From the NCBI RefSeq assembly GCF_036057275.1, contig NZ_CP107945.1:5766001-5830000 (forward strand): a stretch of DNA of 64,000 bases, given 5' to 3'. How positions within the stretch are numbered: the first letter of the stretch is position 1; each line of letters opens with the position of its first letter. Made by a program: the position numbers and the translations under genes. Below are positions 1 to 7,724 of this stretch, in pieces. Source of the stretch: Streptomyces sp. NBC_00390. GTDB lineage: Bacteria > Actinomycetota > Actinomycetes > Streptomycetales > Streptomycetaceae. The notes beneath the pieces were generated by a model. It was not told the origin of the DNA, searched no databases, and saw only the letters and a program-made list of their open reading frames with translations.

Positions 1-662
1 CGCACGCCTCCGCCGCCCACATCCTCGGCACCAACAAGGCGGTCGCCATCGTCGGTACCACGGGCGCCGCCGTCACCTACGTGCGCAAGACCCCGGTCCA
101 GGTGAGGACCGCCGTACGGATCGGCCTGGCCGCTCTCGCCGGCTCGATGGGCGGTGCGTTCTTCGCGGCGGGGATCAGCAGCGACGTGCTGCGGCCCGTG
201 ATCATGGTGGTGCTGCTCGCTGTCGCCGCGTTCGTGATGCTGCGCCCTTCGTTCGGCACCGCGACGGACGCCGGCCGGCGGCGAGTGGGCCGGACCCGTG
301 CCGCCATGGCGGTGGTCCTGGTCGGTGGTGGGATCGGCTTCTACGACGGTCTGTTCGGGCCGGGCACCGGCACCTTCCTGGTCCTGGCGCTCACCGCGGT
401 GCTCCACCTCGATCTGGTGACCGCGTCCGCCACCGCCAAGATCGTCAACGTGTGCACGAACGCCGGCGCGCTGGCGATGTTCGCGTACCAGGGAACGGTG
501 CTGTGGCAGCCGGCCGCGCTGATGGCCGTATTCAATCTGGCGGGCGGGATGATCGGCGCCCGGATGGCCCTGAGCAAGGGCAGCGAGTTCGTCCGCGGGG
601 TTCTGCTGGTCGTCGTGTTCTCGCTGGTCGCGAAGCTGGGCTTCGACCAGTGGACGGCTTAG
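1..662 (+). CDS. TauE/SafE (TSUP) family permease, 5' truncated by window edge
   Basis: Integral membrane permease of the TauE/SafE anion-exporter superfamily, which usually moves sulfite, sulfonates or related small anions across the cytoplasmic membrane. The frame is open from base 3 to the TAG at 660-662. Visible residues begin with an LGTNK-type motif and a glycine-rich helix typical of the family. A GFYDGLFGPGTGTF motif near the middle is the second half-repeat of the family. Several hydrophobic helices follow, ending VVFSLVAKLGFDQW. A GTG at 81 is inside the domain, so the true start lies left of the window. The substrate cannot be told from sequence. A strong hairpin follows the gene. 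Confidence 0.85.
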   Translation, partial: HASAAHILGTNKAVAIVGTTGAAVTYVRKTPVQVRTAVRIGLAALAGSMGGAFFAAGISSDVLRPVIMVVLLAVAAFVMLRPSFGTATDAGRRRVGRTRAAMAVVLVGGGIGFYDGLFGPGTGTFLVLALTAVLHLDLVTASATAKIVNVCTNAGALAMFAYQGTVLWQPAALMAVFNLAGGMIGARMALSKGSEFVRGVLLVVVFSLVAKLGFDQWTA

Positions 663-730
663 GGGCCGCGCGCGGGCACGGGCGTCGGTCACACCGCTGC
701 AGCTTGCTGCCCGCCGGTGCCGGAGGGGAC

Positions 731-761
731 GCCCCACCGCGAGCGCCCAGCGCGGTGGGGC
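731..761 (+). terminator. Hairpin terminator after TauE/SafE gene
   Basis: Perfect 11-bp inverted repeat (731-741 with 751-761) around a 9-nt loop, 70 bases past the permease stop and upstream of the HAD gene. It lacks a T-tract, as is common for terminators in Streptomyces. Confidence 0.6.
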
Positions 762-801
762 CACCCAACTCCCTTGTCCGGGCGGCGCATAGGCTGCCGC
801 G

Positions 802-1455
802 ATGACCCGGGAAAGCGTTGAACTGGTGATCTTCGACTGTGACGGCGTGCTCGTGGACAGCGAACGGATCTGCGTCAGGGTGGACGCGTTGATCATGGCG
901 GATCTGGGGATCTCGTTCACCGAGGCCGAAATCATCGAGAATTTCGTGGGCTCCTCCACGGAGGTCTACACGGCCGCTGTGGAGGAGCGGCTCGGACGCC
1001 GCCTGGAGAAGGGCTGGCAGCTGCGGTACGAGCACCTCTACGACGCCGCCTTCGCCGCCGAACTGACCGCCGTCGACGGCATCGTGGAAGCCTTGGCCGG
1101 CCTGACCGCCGCCGTCTGCGTGGCGTCGAACGGCCACCATGACGGCATCCGGAGCAGCCTGAAGATCACCGGACTGAGCGCCCACTTCGAGGGACGCATC
1201 TTCAGTGCGGCCGATGTGGCGAGGGGCAAGCCCGCGCCCGATCTCTTCCTGTTTGCCGCCCGCTCCATGGGGGTGGAGCCGCAGCGGTGCGCGGTGGTCG
1301 AGGACAGTGCGTACGGAGTGCAGGCCGCCCGGGCCGCCGGGATGCGTGCCTTCGGCTACTGCGGAGGACTCACCCCGGCGCACCGGCTCGAGGGTCAGGG
1401 CACGGTGGTCTTCGACGACATGCGGGCACTGCCCGGGCTGCTGCGCACCCACTGA
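802..1455 (+). CDS. HAD-superfamily phosphatase (phosphoglycolate phosphatase-like)
   Basis: Cytoplasmic HAD hydrolase of 217 residues, likely a small-molecule phosphatase of the beta-phosphoglucomutase/phosphoglycolate phosphatase type. Motif I is FDCDGVLVDSE with nucleophile D12 and acid/base D14, followed by a helical cap. Motif II is VASNG, motif III the lysine in GKPAPD, and motif IV VVEDS. Length is normal. The ATG at 802 has no Shine-Dalgarno, but a TAGGCT -10-like hexamer lies 6 nt upstream, suggesting a leaderless transcript. A broken paralogue with nearly identical motif surroundings lies at 45947-46596. The substrate is unknown. Confidence 0.88.
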   Translation: MTRESVELVIFDCDGVLVDSERICVRVDALIMADLGISFTEAEIIENFVGSSTEVYTAAVEERLGRRLEKGWQLRYEHLYDAAFAAELTAVDGIVEALAGLTAAVCVASNGHHDGIRSSLKITGLSAHFEGRIFSAADVARGKPAPDLFLFAARSMGVEPQRCAVVEDSAYGVQAARAAGMRAFGYCGGLTPAHRLEGQGTVVFDDMRALPGLLRTH

Positions 1456-1479
1456 CCCGGGGGCGCCGGCCGGTCCCGG

Positions 1480-1941
1480 TCAGGAGGCATAGCCGTTCGC
1501 CGTCTCGGCGAAGACCGTCTCGGCCCGTGCGGTGATCTCGGTCAGGACCCGCGCGGCGATCGCCTGTTCGTGTTCCGGGATGTCGCCGTAGACCCGTGCG
1601 CCCAGCTCGGCGCCGAGCGCCGCGATCCGGGCCTGGAAGGCGCGGCCCGGCTCGGTGAGGGTGACGCGGCTCGCCTCGCCCTCGGCCGGCTCGAGCAGCC
1701 CGGCACCGGTCAGCTCGGCCACGGTGGCGAGCGCCGTCGCCTCGTCGAACTTCAGGGTCGACGTCAGACGGTGCACGATCGCGTCCACGTCGGCGGTGCC
1801 GCCCTCGCTCACGGTCGCGTTCAGGGCCATGGACTGGAAGAACGTATTGCCGGTACGGGCCAGTTCGCGGTCGAGCAGGGCCCGCGTCGCGTAGTGTGCC
1901 CGGCCGACGATCTGGCTGTTGAGTGTCGGGGTGGTGGACAT
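1480..1941 (-). CDS. MarR-like winged-helix protein (second gene of regulator pair)
   Basis: Small 153-residue protein with a predicted winged-helix core (DAIVHRLTSTLKFDEATALATVAELTGAGLLEP) followed by a long C-terminal helix. It resembles MarR-related proteins but lacks a strong canonical recognition helix, so it could be a diverged regulator or a partner of the adjacent MarR protein. Its ATG lies 2 bases past the stop of the upstream MarR gene, with GAGGAG as ribosome-binding site inside the end of that gene. The two are therefore one operon and probably translationally coupled. It converges with the HAD gene, 24 bases away. Target and ligand are unknown. Confidence 0.7.
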   Translation of the reverse strand: MSTTPTLNSQIVGRAHYATRALLDRELARTGNTFFQSMALNATVSEGGTADVDAIVHRLTSTLKFDEATALATVAELTGAGLLEPAEGEASRVTLTEPGRAFQARIAALGAELGARVYGDIPEHEQAIAARVLTEITARAETVFAETANGYAS

Positions 1942-1943
1942 GG

Positions 1944-2444
1944 TTACTCCTCGGACGAAGTGGAAGTCGGTGTCGTGGGCGAGCCGGGTGGTGCGTCGAG
2001 GGGTGCGTCGAGCAGCAGCCTCAGCTCGCGGGTGAGCGCTTCGGTGCGCTCGGTGTGCAGTCCGCCGAGCGGGGCGAGCAGGCGGTCGAGCAGTTCGTGG
2101 GTGACCGTGATGGCCCGCCCGGCGGTCTCCCTGCCCTCAGGGGTGAGCGAGAGCTGTACCGCCCGGGTGTCGGCCGGGTCGGGCGTGCGCCGCAGAAGTC
2201 CCGCGGATTCCAGGGTGCGGGCCAGCTTGGAGACGTACAGCGGCTCGAGACCGGTGTGGTCGGCCAGCCGGCGCTGGCTGGGGCTGTGCCCGGAGCGCTG
2301 CATGCCGTACAGAGAGGCGAGCAGGGTGTACTGCGCGTGGGTCAGCCCCAGAGGTGCGAGGGCCCGGTCGACGGCGACGCGCCACTTCGTCGACAGCCGC
2401 CAGACCAGATAGCCGGGCGTAGGGCCCTTCGGTTCCATGCTCAT
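1944..2444 (-). CDS. MarR family transcriptional regulator
   Basis: DNA-binding repressor of 166 residues, the usual MarR length. The core reads LTHAQYTLLASLYGM, then the recognition helix region SQRRLADHTGLEPLYVSKL, then a DPADTRAVQLSLTPEG wing, which is the classic MarR wing motif. The C-terminal helix would form the dimer interface. Its start region is followed upstream by only 33 bases before the sortase stop, and that gap holds a perfect 8-bp inverted repeat, so autoregulation is likely. ATG codons at 2444 and 2438 are both possible starts. Together with the gene at 1480-1941 it forms a two-gene regulator unit with no obvious enzyme target next to it. Confidence 0.85.
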   Translation of the reverse strand: MSMEPKGPTPGYLVWRLSTKWRVAVDRALAPLGLTHAQYTLLASLYGMQRSGHSPSQRRLADHTGLEPLYVSKLARTLESAGLLRRTPDPADTRAVQLSLTPEGRETAGRAITVTHELLDRLLAPLGGLHTERTEALTRELRLLLDAPLDAPPGSPTTPTSTSSEE

Positions 2445-2457
2445 GGCAAATACGGTA

Positions 2458-2476
2458 CATGGATACTATATCCATG
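2458..2476. promoter_or_regulatory. Palindromic operator candidate upstream of MarR gene
   Basis: CATGGATA-CTA-TATCCATG is a perfect 8-bp inverted repeat with a 3-nt spacer, filling most of the 33-bp gap between the sortase stop and the MarR start. It is AT-rich against a GC-rich background. Size and place fit a MarR dimer site overlapping the promoter. Confidence 0.65.
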
Positions 2477-2477
2477 G

Positions 2478-3122
2478 CTACTGTTTCTGGGCGGTGCCGT
2501 TCCCGCGCACTCCGATCAGGTGCCCGTACGCCACCACGTTGCCCCGGTAGCCGGTCCCCTTCGTGAATCCGCCGCCGCAGGTGATCAGCCGCAGCTCGGC
2601 GCGTGCGCTCGGCCCGTAGACCCTCTCGTCCGGAAAGGCGTCGGCCTCGTACACCTCGATGGCGTCGATCGTGAACACCGCGGTCCGCCCGTCCCTGCGG
2701 GCCACCTCGATCCGGTGGCCCTTCTTCAGCGCGCCGAGGTTGTAGAGGACGGCCGGCCCCTTCGCGTTGTCGACATGGCCGGCCATGATCGCCGTGCCCT
2801 TGGCGCCCGGCGCCGTGCCGTCCTCGTACCAGCCGGCCAGATTGCGGTTCTCGGCGGGCGGCACCGCCAGGCTGCCGTTCCGGTTCAGCCCGAGCCGCAT
2901 GACCGGGGCGTCGACGTCGATCTCCGGGATGCGCAGGCGCAGCGGTGCGGACGGCGGCAGCGGGTCGGCGGCGGCGTCCGTGTGGATCCGCGGCCCGGCC
3001 GCGAACGCCTCGGCCGCCGACGGCATCGGCGGAGTGATGCCCTGCATGCCGCTGTGCACGAGCCACAGGCCGACGCAGACGCCGACCGCTATGCACCACC
3101 CCTTGCCCTTGCGCGTCATCAC
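2478..3122 (-). CDS. Class F sortase
   Basis: Membrane-anchored transpeptidase of 214 residues. An N-terminal signal anchor (about residues 8-25) is followed by an extracytoplasmic linker and the sortase beta-barrel. The catalytic triad is visible: His116 in MAGHVDN, Cys182 in LITCGGG and Arg193 in GYRGNVVAYG. The short chain and TCGG motif match class F (actinobacterial) enzymes, whose substrates are poorly defined. It lies just downstream of a secreted protein with a C-terminal membrane anchor (3296-3970), its probable substrate partner. The start follows a GGAGG-type ribosome-binding site. Confidence 0.85.
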   Translation of the reverse strand: MMTRKGKGWCIAVGVCVGLWLVHSGMQGITPPMPSAAEAFAAGPRIHTDAAADPLPPSAPLRLRIPEIDVDAPVMRLGLNRNGSLAVPPAENRNLAGWYEDGTAPGAKGTAIMAGHVDNAKGPAVLYNLGALKKGHRIEVARRDGRTAVFTIDAIEVYEADAFPDERVYGPSARAELRLITCGGGFTKGTGYRGNVVAYGHLIGVRGNGTAQKQ

Positions 3123-3295
3123 CTCTCCGCCTTCCTCCGGGCTCCGGGAATCCCCGGCCTCCAGGGCCGGGCCCGGGCGCCGGGGCGGATCGGGCGCCCG
3201 GGCGCATCCGGGCGCCGGGGAAAGGCCCCGCCCCCGTCGGTCATCGGCCGGACGGGAGCGGGGGATTCGGCGGTGCGGGCGGTGGAACCGGCCCG

Positions 3296-3970
3296 TCAGC
3301 TGTCCTGCGCGCCGCTCGCCCGACGGCGCAGGAGCAGTGTCCCGCCGGCGGCGGACGCGGCCAGCACTGCCACGCCCGCCGCGATCTGGGTGGTGTCCGG
3401 GCCGACGCTGCCACCGACGCCCGTACTGACATGGCCGCTCGGCCTGCTGTGCTCACGCACCTCCAGGTCGCCACTGGCCTTGTTGCCGTTCTTGCAGCGC
3501 ACCTTGATCTCGTAGGTGCCCGGGTCGGTGTGGTCGGGGACCGTGAACTGGCCCACCGAGACCTCCTTGTGGGTGGCGGCCCGCAGCGGGAACACGCCCG
3601 CGTCGAGCGACCGCGCGTCGCCTGTGCCTCGGTCACCCTTCCCGCGGTCGTTCTTCGCCTTGTCGTCCTTCTCGCGGTCGCTCTTCTCGCGGTCGTCCTT
3701 CGCTTGGTCGTCGTTCCCGCGGTCGTCCTTCTCGCGGTCGTCCTTCTCGCGGTCGTCCTTCTCGCGGTCGTCGTTCCCGCGGTCGTCCTTCTTCCCGTGG
3801 TCGTCCTTGCCGCACGCCGTGGTGTTCACGGTGATCGTCGTTCCGGGCTTCGCCGGTGACGGGAACACCTCCAGCGCGTCCCGGTCCCCTGCGTGTGCAG
3901 CCAAGGCGCCGATGCCTGTCCAGCCGAGAGCCAGGGCTATGACGGGGAGCAGGCGGGACGTGCTGCGCAT
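3296..3970 (-). CDS. Secreted, C-terminally anchored surface protein with KDDRE repeats
   Basis: Predicted 224-residue exported protein. It has a signal peptide ending near AAHAGD, then a short beta-rich region, then an extremely charged segment of about 11 KDDRE/KDDRG-type pentapeptides, then a domain ending KVRCKNGNKASGDLEV. The C-terminus has a GGSVGPDTTQ stretch, one transmembrane helix and an RRR tail. That is the layout of a cell-wall sorted protein, but there is no LPXTG or LAXTG. The ATG at 3970 is chosen for its GGAGGA ribosome-binding site and signal peptide; the frame runs open further upstream. The neighbouring class F sortase suggests a functional pair. Confidence 0.7.
   Translation of the reverse strand: MRSTSRLLPVIALALGWTGIGALAAHAGDRDALEVFPSPAKPGTTITVNTTACGKDDHGKKDDRGNDDREKDDREKDDREKDDRGNDDQAKDDREKSDREKDDKAKNDRGKGDRGTGDARSLDAGVFPLRAATHKEVSVGQFTVPDHTDPGTYEIKVRCKNGNKASGDLEVREHSRPSGHVSTGVGGSVGPDTTQIAAGVAVLAASAAGGTLLLRRRASGAQDS
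3636..3808 (-). repeat. 15-bp tandem repeat encoding KDD(R/K)(E/G/A) pentapeptides
   Basis: Imperfect 15-bp repeat, about 11 units, inside the surface protein gene. On the plus strand each unit reads close to CGCGGTCGTCCTTCT. Central units around 3720-3770 are nearly identical, so copy number is probably variable between strains. Confidence 0.8.
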
Positions 3971-4315
3971 GGAGTCCTCCGGAAAGCGGGTGGGGCGGTG
4001 GGCCGTCCTCTTCCGAGGTAAGGGCCGACCTGCCCGTCGCGCCTGCTGATGAGCCATCAGATTCACCTGGTGGATATGGCGTGTCGCACTGGACAGAAGG
4101 CGTTTTTGCAGGTCAATGCCTGGTGCGCGGCTGATCGGGTGGCATGGGACACCGGCCGAACCGAATGGGTGACGCGGGCGCCTCGCCCGTGCCGTCGGCG
4201 CCGGCCGGGCACGCTCGCCGCACCGGGGGCGGCGTCCGGCCGGGGCCTGCGTACGGTGGCGTCGTGGGCCCTGCCCGGCCCGGCATCCGCCGATCACCAC
4301 GAAGGAGTCCCAGCC
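3971..4315. other. Divergent intergenic region between surface protein and cutA
   Basis: 345 bases with no convincing gene. It must hold the promoters of both flanking genes. On the minus strand a TTGACC hexamer near 4110 could be a -35 box, and a plus-strand TACGGT near 4251 could be a -10 box for cutA. A frame open through here on each strand has no good start or domain. Confidence 0.4.
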
Positions 4316-4657
4316 GTGGACCGACCGCCCGCCCCGCCGGCGCTGCTGGCCGTCCTGACCACCACCGACAGCGCGCAGAAGGCGCATGAACTGGCCCAGG
4401 GCGCGGTGGAGGCGCGGCTGGCGGCCTGCGCGCAGATCTCCGCGCCCGTCACGTCGGTCTACCACTGGCAGAACGCGATCGAGACCGCCGAGGAGTGGCA
4501 GATCCTCTTCAAGACCACCCCGGAGGGCTACGACGCGCTCGAAGCCCATCTGATCGCGGCCCACGACTACGACACGCCCGAGATCATCGCCACGCCGGTG
4601 GTACGCGGCTCCGCGGCGTACACGGCCTGGGTCCGGGCGGAGACCGCCGCGCGATGA
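4316..4657 (+). CDS. cutA: CutA1 divalent-ion tolerance protein
   Basis: Cytoplasmic PII-like trimeric protein of 113 residues, the normal CutA length. Family marks are LTTTDSAQKAHELAQGAVEARLAACAQI, the YHWQ strand and EWQILFKTTPEGYDALEAHL, ending TPEIIATPVVRG. CutA binds divalent metals in vitro and is linked to copper tolerance in E. coli; its role here is not established. The GTG at 4316 is chosen because a GAAGGAG ribosome-binding site sits 8 bases upstream; longer in-frame starts have no family similarity. Its stop overlaps the next start as ATGA, so the two genes are co-translated. Confidence 0.9.
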   Translation: MDRPPAPPALLAVLTTTDSAQKAHELAQGAVEARLAACAQISAPVTSVYHWQNAIETAEEWQILFKTTPEGYDALEAHLIAAHDYDTPEIIATPVVRGSAAYTAWVRAETAAR

Positions 4658-5085
4658 CCGCCGTGGAGCTCCCGTTCTTCGTCTACGGCACGCTGCGCCC
4701 CGGTCAGCACAACCACGACGCCGTCCTGCACGGCCGCACGGCCGCCGAGAAGCCCGCGACCCTGCCGGGCGCGCTGCTGTACGACGGGCCGGGTTATCCG
4801 TACGCCGTCGAGGACCCCGGCGGTGGCACGGTCGCCGGCGAGGTGGTGACGGCGGCGCCGGGGGAGTACCGGGAGCTGCTCGTTGTGCTCGACCACTTGG
4901 AGGAGTTCATCGAACCGGGCCACCCGCGCAATCTGTACGAGCGGGTGGCGCGCGAGGTCATCGGCGAGGACGGCACGGCGGTACGGGCCTGGGTGTATGT
5001 CGCCGCGGAGGGTGTCGCGCGCGAACTGCGGGACCGGGGCCGGACGATCGAGGGCGGCGACTGGGTGGAGAGGGCCAGGCGGTAG
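4654..5085 (+). CDS. Gamma-glutamylcyclotransferase (AIG2/GGCT-like) family protein
   Basis: Cytoplasmic 143-residue protein of the GGCT/AIG2 fold. The signature YGTLRPGQHNH near the N-terminus forms the substrate loop, and the conserved acid is in the LDHLEEF segment. GDWVERARR closes the domain. Family members release 5-oxoproline from gamma-glutamyl compounds, but many bacterial members have unknown substrates. It overlaps cutA by 4 bp (ATGA), so it is the second gene of a two-gene operon. The next gene converges beyond a hairpin-rich gap. Confidence 0.85.
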   Translation: MTAVELPFFVYGTLRPGQHNHDAVLHGRTAAEKPATLPGALLYDGPGYPYAVEDPGGGTVAGEVVTAAPGEYRELLVVLDHLEEFIEPGHPRNLYERVAREVIGEDGTAVRAWVYVAAEGVARELRDRGRTIEGGDWVERARR

Positions 5086-5221
5086 GACTGGGGCCCGGCC
5101 GCCGGCCGGGACGTGGGAGACCCGGCCGGGCGGTGGGACGAGAGGCCGGGCCGGGCGGTGCGGGACCCGGCCCGGCCGACCGGGGTCACGGCCACGTCCC
5201 GGACGGCGGCCGTGTACCGGC

Positions 5222-5260
5222 GCGCCGGCCGGACCGTGTGCGGTGCGGTCCGGCCGGCGC
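5222..5260. terminator. Perfect 15-bp hairpin, bidirectional terminator candidate
   Basis: Arms 5222-5236 and 5246-5260 are perfectly complementary, with a 9-nt loop. It lies in the gap between convergent genes (GGCT ending 5085, nasA ending 5462). Confidence 0.6.
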
Positions 5261-5337
5261 GTCGCGGCCCTGTGAGGTCCTGTCCGCCGGGCCCGGCGAA
5301 CCTGGGAGGTCCGGTCGCCCGGCACGGCCGACCCTTG

Positions 5338-5368
5338 GGATCCCGGCGCGCGCGGCGCGCCGGGATCC
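5338..5368. terminator. Second perfect hairpin (14-bp stem, 3-nt loop)
   Basis: Arms 5338-5351 and 5355-5368 are perfectly complementary and flanked by GGATCC at both ends. With 5222-5260 it makes a double terminator in the same convergent gap. Confidence 0.55.
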
Positions 5369-5461
5369 GGTGCGCCCGGCCGCGGCGGTCCGGCCGCTCG
5401 CGAGGCCGGACCGGCGGACCGGGACGGACCGCGCCGGGCCCGGCCTGAGGTCCCCCGTACC

Positions 5462-7603
5462 TCAGGCCGCGGCCACCGGCGCGGTCTGCTGCGCGAGTTC
5501 CACGCGGACCGCGCACACCTTGAACTCGGGCATCCGTGAGGTCGGGTCGAGTGCCGGATTCGTCACGCTGTTGACCCGGCCCTCGCCCGGCCAGTGGAAG
5601 GGCATGAACACGGTGTCCGGCCGTATGCCGCCCGTGATGCGTGCCGGGCCCACCGCCCGGCCGCGCCGCGACACCACCGCGACGGAGTCCCCCTCACGGA
5701 CCCCGAGGCGTTCGGCGAGCTGCGGATGCAGCTCCACGAACGGCCCGGGCGCGGCCGCGTTGAGCTCGTCGACCCGCCGGGTCTGCGCGCCGGACTGGTA
5801 CTGGGCCACGACCCGCCCGGTCGTCAGCAGCACCGGGTACTCCGCGTCCGGCTCCTCGGCGGCGGGCCGGTGGCCGACCGGGACGAACCGGGCCAGCCCG
5901 TCCGGCGTCGCGAACCGGTCCAGGAACAGTCGCGGCGTCCCCGGATGGGCGGGCGCGCCCCCCTCGTCGGAGGGGCTGTCCGGGCACGGCCAGAACACGC
6001 CGTTCTCCTGTGTGATCCTGGGGTACGTGATGCCCGAGTAGTCCGCCGGACCGCCCGCCGACGCACGGCGCAGTTCGTCGAAGACCTCCTCCGGGTCGCA
6101 GGAGAACCCCTTCTCGTGGCCGAGCAGTCCGGCGAGCGCGCCCAGCACCTCGAGATCGCTGCGTACTCCGGGGGGCGCGTCGACGGCCTTGCGGCGCAGC
6201 AGTACCCGGCCCTCCAGGTTCGTCGTCGTACCCGTCTCCTCCGCCCACTGGGTGACCGGAAGCACCACGTCCGCCAGCGCGGCCGTCTCCGACAGCACCA
6301 CGTCCGCGACGGCGAGGAAGTCCAGGGAGCGCAGCCGCTCCTCGATGTGCGCCGCACGCGGCGCGGACACGACCGGGTTCGACCCCATCAGCAGCAGCGA
6401 CTTCACGTCCTGGCCCAGCGCGTCCAGCAGCTCGTACGCACTGCGTCCCGGCCCGGGCAGCGTCTGTGGCTCCACACCCCACACCGCGGCGACATGGGCG
6501 CGCGCCGCCGGGTCGTCCAGCTTGCGGTAGCCCGGCAGCTGGTCGGCCTTCTGGCCGTGCTCCCGGCCGCCCTGCCCGTTGCCCTGCCCGGTCAGACACC
6601 CGTAGCCGGACAGCGGGCGGCCCGCCCGGCCGGTGGCCAGGCACAGATTGATCCAGGCGCTGACCGTGTCCGTGCCCTTGGAGTGCTGCTCGGGCCCGCG
6701 CGCGGTGAGCACCATCCCGGTCGGCGCGTCGCAGAACATCGCCGTCGCCTCGCGCAGCTGGGGCACGCCGACGCCGGTGATCCGCTCGACCAGTTCGGGC
6801 CAGTGCGCCATCGCCGCGGCCCGCGCCTCCGGCCAGCCGCTCGTACGGGACCGGATGAACTCCTCGTCCGTGCGCCCCTGGGCCACCACCACGTGCAGCA
6901 GCCCGAGCGCCAGCGCGAGATCCGTGCCGGGCCGGGGCGCCAGATGCAGATCGGCCTGCTCGGCGGTCTTCGTGCGGCGCGGGTCGATGACGATCAGCTT
7001 GCCGCCGTTCTCCTTCAGCTCGGTCAGATAGCGCAGCGCGGGCGGCATCGTCTCGGCGAGATTGGAGCCGACGAGGATCACGCACCCGGTGCGGGCGATG
7101 TCCTCCAGCGGGAACGGCAGCCCCCGGTCGAGCCCGAAGGCCTTGTTGTGCGCGGCCGCCGCCGACGACATGCAAAAACGCCCGTTGTAGTCGATCTGCG
7201 AGGTGCCGAGCACGACCCGGGCGAACTTGCCGAGCGTGTACGCCTTCTCGTTCGTCAGACCGCCGCCGCCGAAGACTCCCACCGCGTCCGGACCGTGCTG
7301 CGCCCTCGTACGGCGCAGCCCGTCCGCGATCGCGGCCAGGGCCTCCTCCCAGGTGGCCGGCTCGAGCCGGTCTGTGGCGTGGGATCGGACGAGCGGTTCG
7401 GTCAGGCGCACCCGGGAGGAGAGCAGGGAGGGGGAGGTGCGGCCCTTGCCACACAGCGCACCCCGGTTGACGGGAAAATCGGCCCGTTCCACCACCTCGA
7501 CGACCGCGCCGCCACCGGCACCGGGGGCAGGCGTGGCGCGCAGATTCATGCCGCACTGCAGGGCGCAGTACGGGCAGTGGGTCGGGGTGGTCTCGTCGCG
7601 CAT
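5462..7603 (-). CDS. nasA: Assimilatory nitrate reductase catalytic subunit (NasA type)
   Basis: Cytoplasmic molybdopterin oxidoreductase of 713 residues. The N-terminal [4Fe-4S] site is Cys10, Cys13, Cys17 and Cys51. The molybdenum ligand region reads NGRFCMSSAAAA, with Cys as ligand, which fits NasA/NapA-type nitrate reductases rather than selenocysteine formate dehydrogenases. The molybdopterin-binding C-terminal domain contains VLLTTGRVVAQYQSG and TNPALDPTSRMPEFK. There is no signal peptide, in keeping with an assimilatory enzyme. No nitrite reductase or electron-donor subunit is adjacent, although a sirohydrochlorin chelatase, a ferredoxin reductase and an NNP transporter occur in the same window. 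Formate dehydrogenase-like activity cannot be excluded from sequence alone. Confidence 0.82.
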   Translation of the reverse strand: MRDETTPTHCPYCALQCGMNLRATPAPGAGGGAVVEVVERADFPVNRGALCGKGRTSPSLLSSRVRLTEPLVRSHATDRLEPATWEEALAAIADGLRRTRAQHGPDAVGVFGGGGLTNEKAYTLGKFARVVLGTSQIDYNGRFCMSSAAAAHNKAFGLDRGLPFPLEDIARTGCVILVGSNLAETMPPALRYLTELKENGGKLIVIDPRRTKTAEQADLHLAPRPGTDLALALGLLHVVVAQGRTDEEFIRSRTSGWPEARAAAMAHWPELVERITGVGVPQLREATAMFCDAPTGMVLTARGPEQHSKGTDTVSAWINLCLATGRAGRPLSGYGCLTGQGNGQGGREHGQKADQLPGYRKLDDPAARAHVAAVWGVEPQTLPGPGRSAYELLDALGQDVKSLLLMGSNPVVSAPRAAHIEERLRSLDFLAVADVVLSETAALADVVLPVTQWAEETGTTTNLEGRVLLRRKAVDAPPGVRSDLEVLGALAGLLGHEKGFSCDPEEVFDELRRASAGGPADYSGITYPRITQENGVFWPCPDSPSDEGGAPAHPGTPRLFLDRFATPDGLARFVPVGHRPAAEEPDAEYPVLLTTGRVVAQYQSGAQTRRVDELNAAAPGPFVELHPQLAERLGVREGDSVAVVSRRGRAVGPARITGGIRPDTVFMPFHWPGEGRVNSVTNPALDPTSRMPEFKVCAVRVELAQQTAPVAAA

Positions 7604-7724
7604 GGTGCCCAGCGTGGAACGTCCGTGTTACGCGGGCGGACGCTTCGCATTACGAGCGGGGTACGCCTGCCTCCGTGCGCACCCCGCCGCCCGGTGAGGA
7701 CACCTCGTGGGCCGTGGCCCCGGG

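Larger units (their letters stand above)
5086..5461. other. Extremely GC-rich convergent intergenic region
   Basis: 376 bases without a gene, composed of CCGG/GGCC-rich near-repeats. Besides the two hairpins listed separately I see no ORF with coding character on either strand. Confidence 0.6.

Noticed and set aside
3296-3400. Canonical LPXTG sorting signal
   Set aside because: No LPXTG or LAXTG is present; only GGSVGPDTTQ before the membrane helix.
3970-4564. Extension of the KDDRE protein to an upstream start near 4564
   Set aside because: Added residues are not signal-like and cross cutA; ATG 3970 has a ribosome-binding site and a signal peptide.
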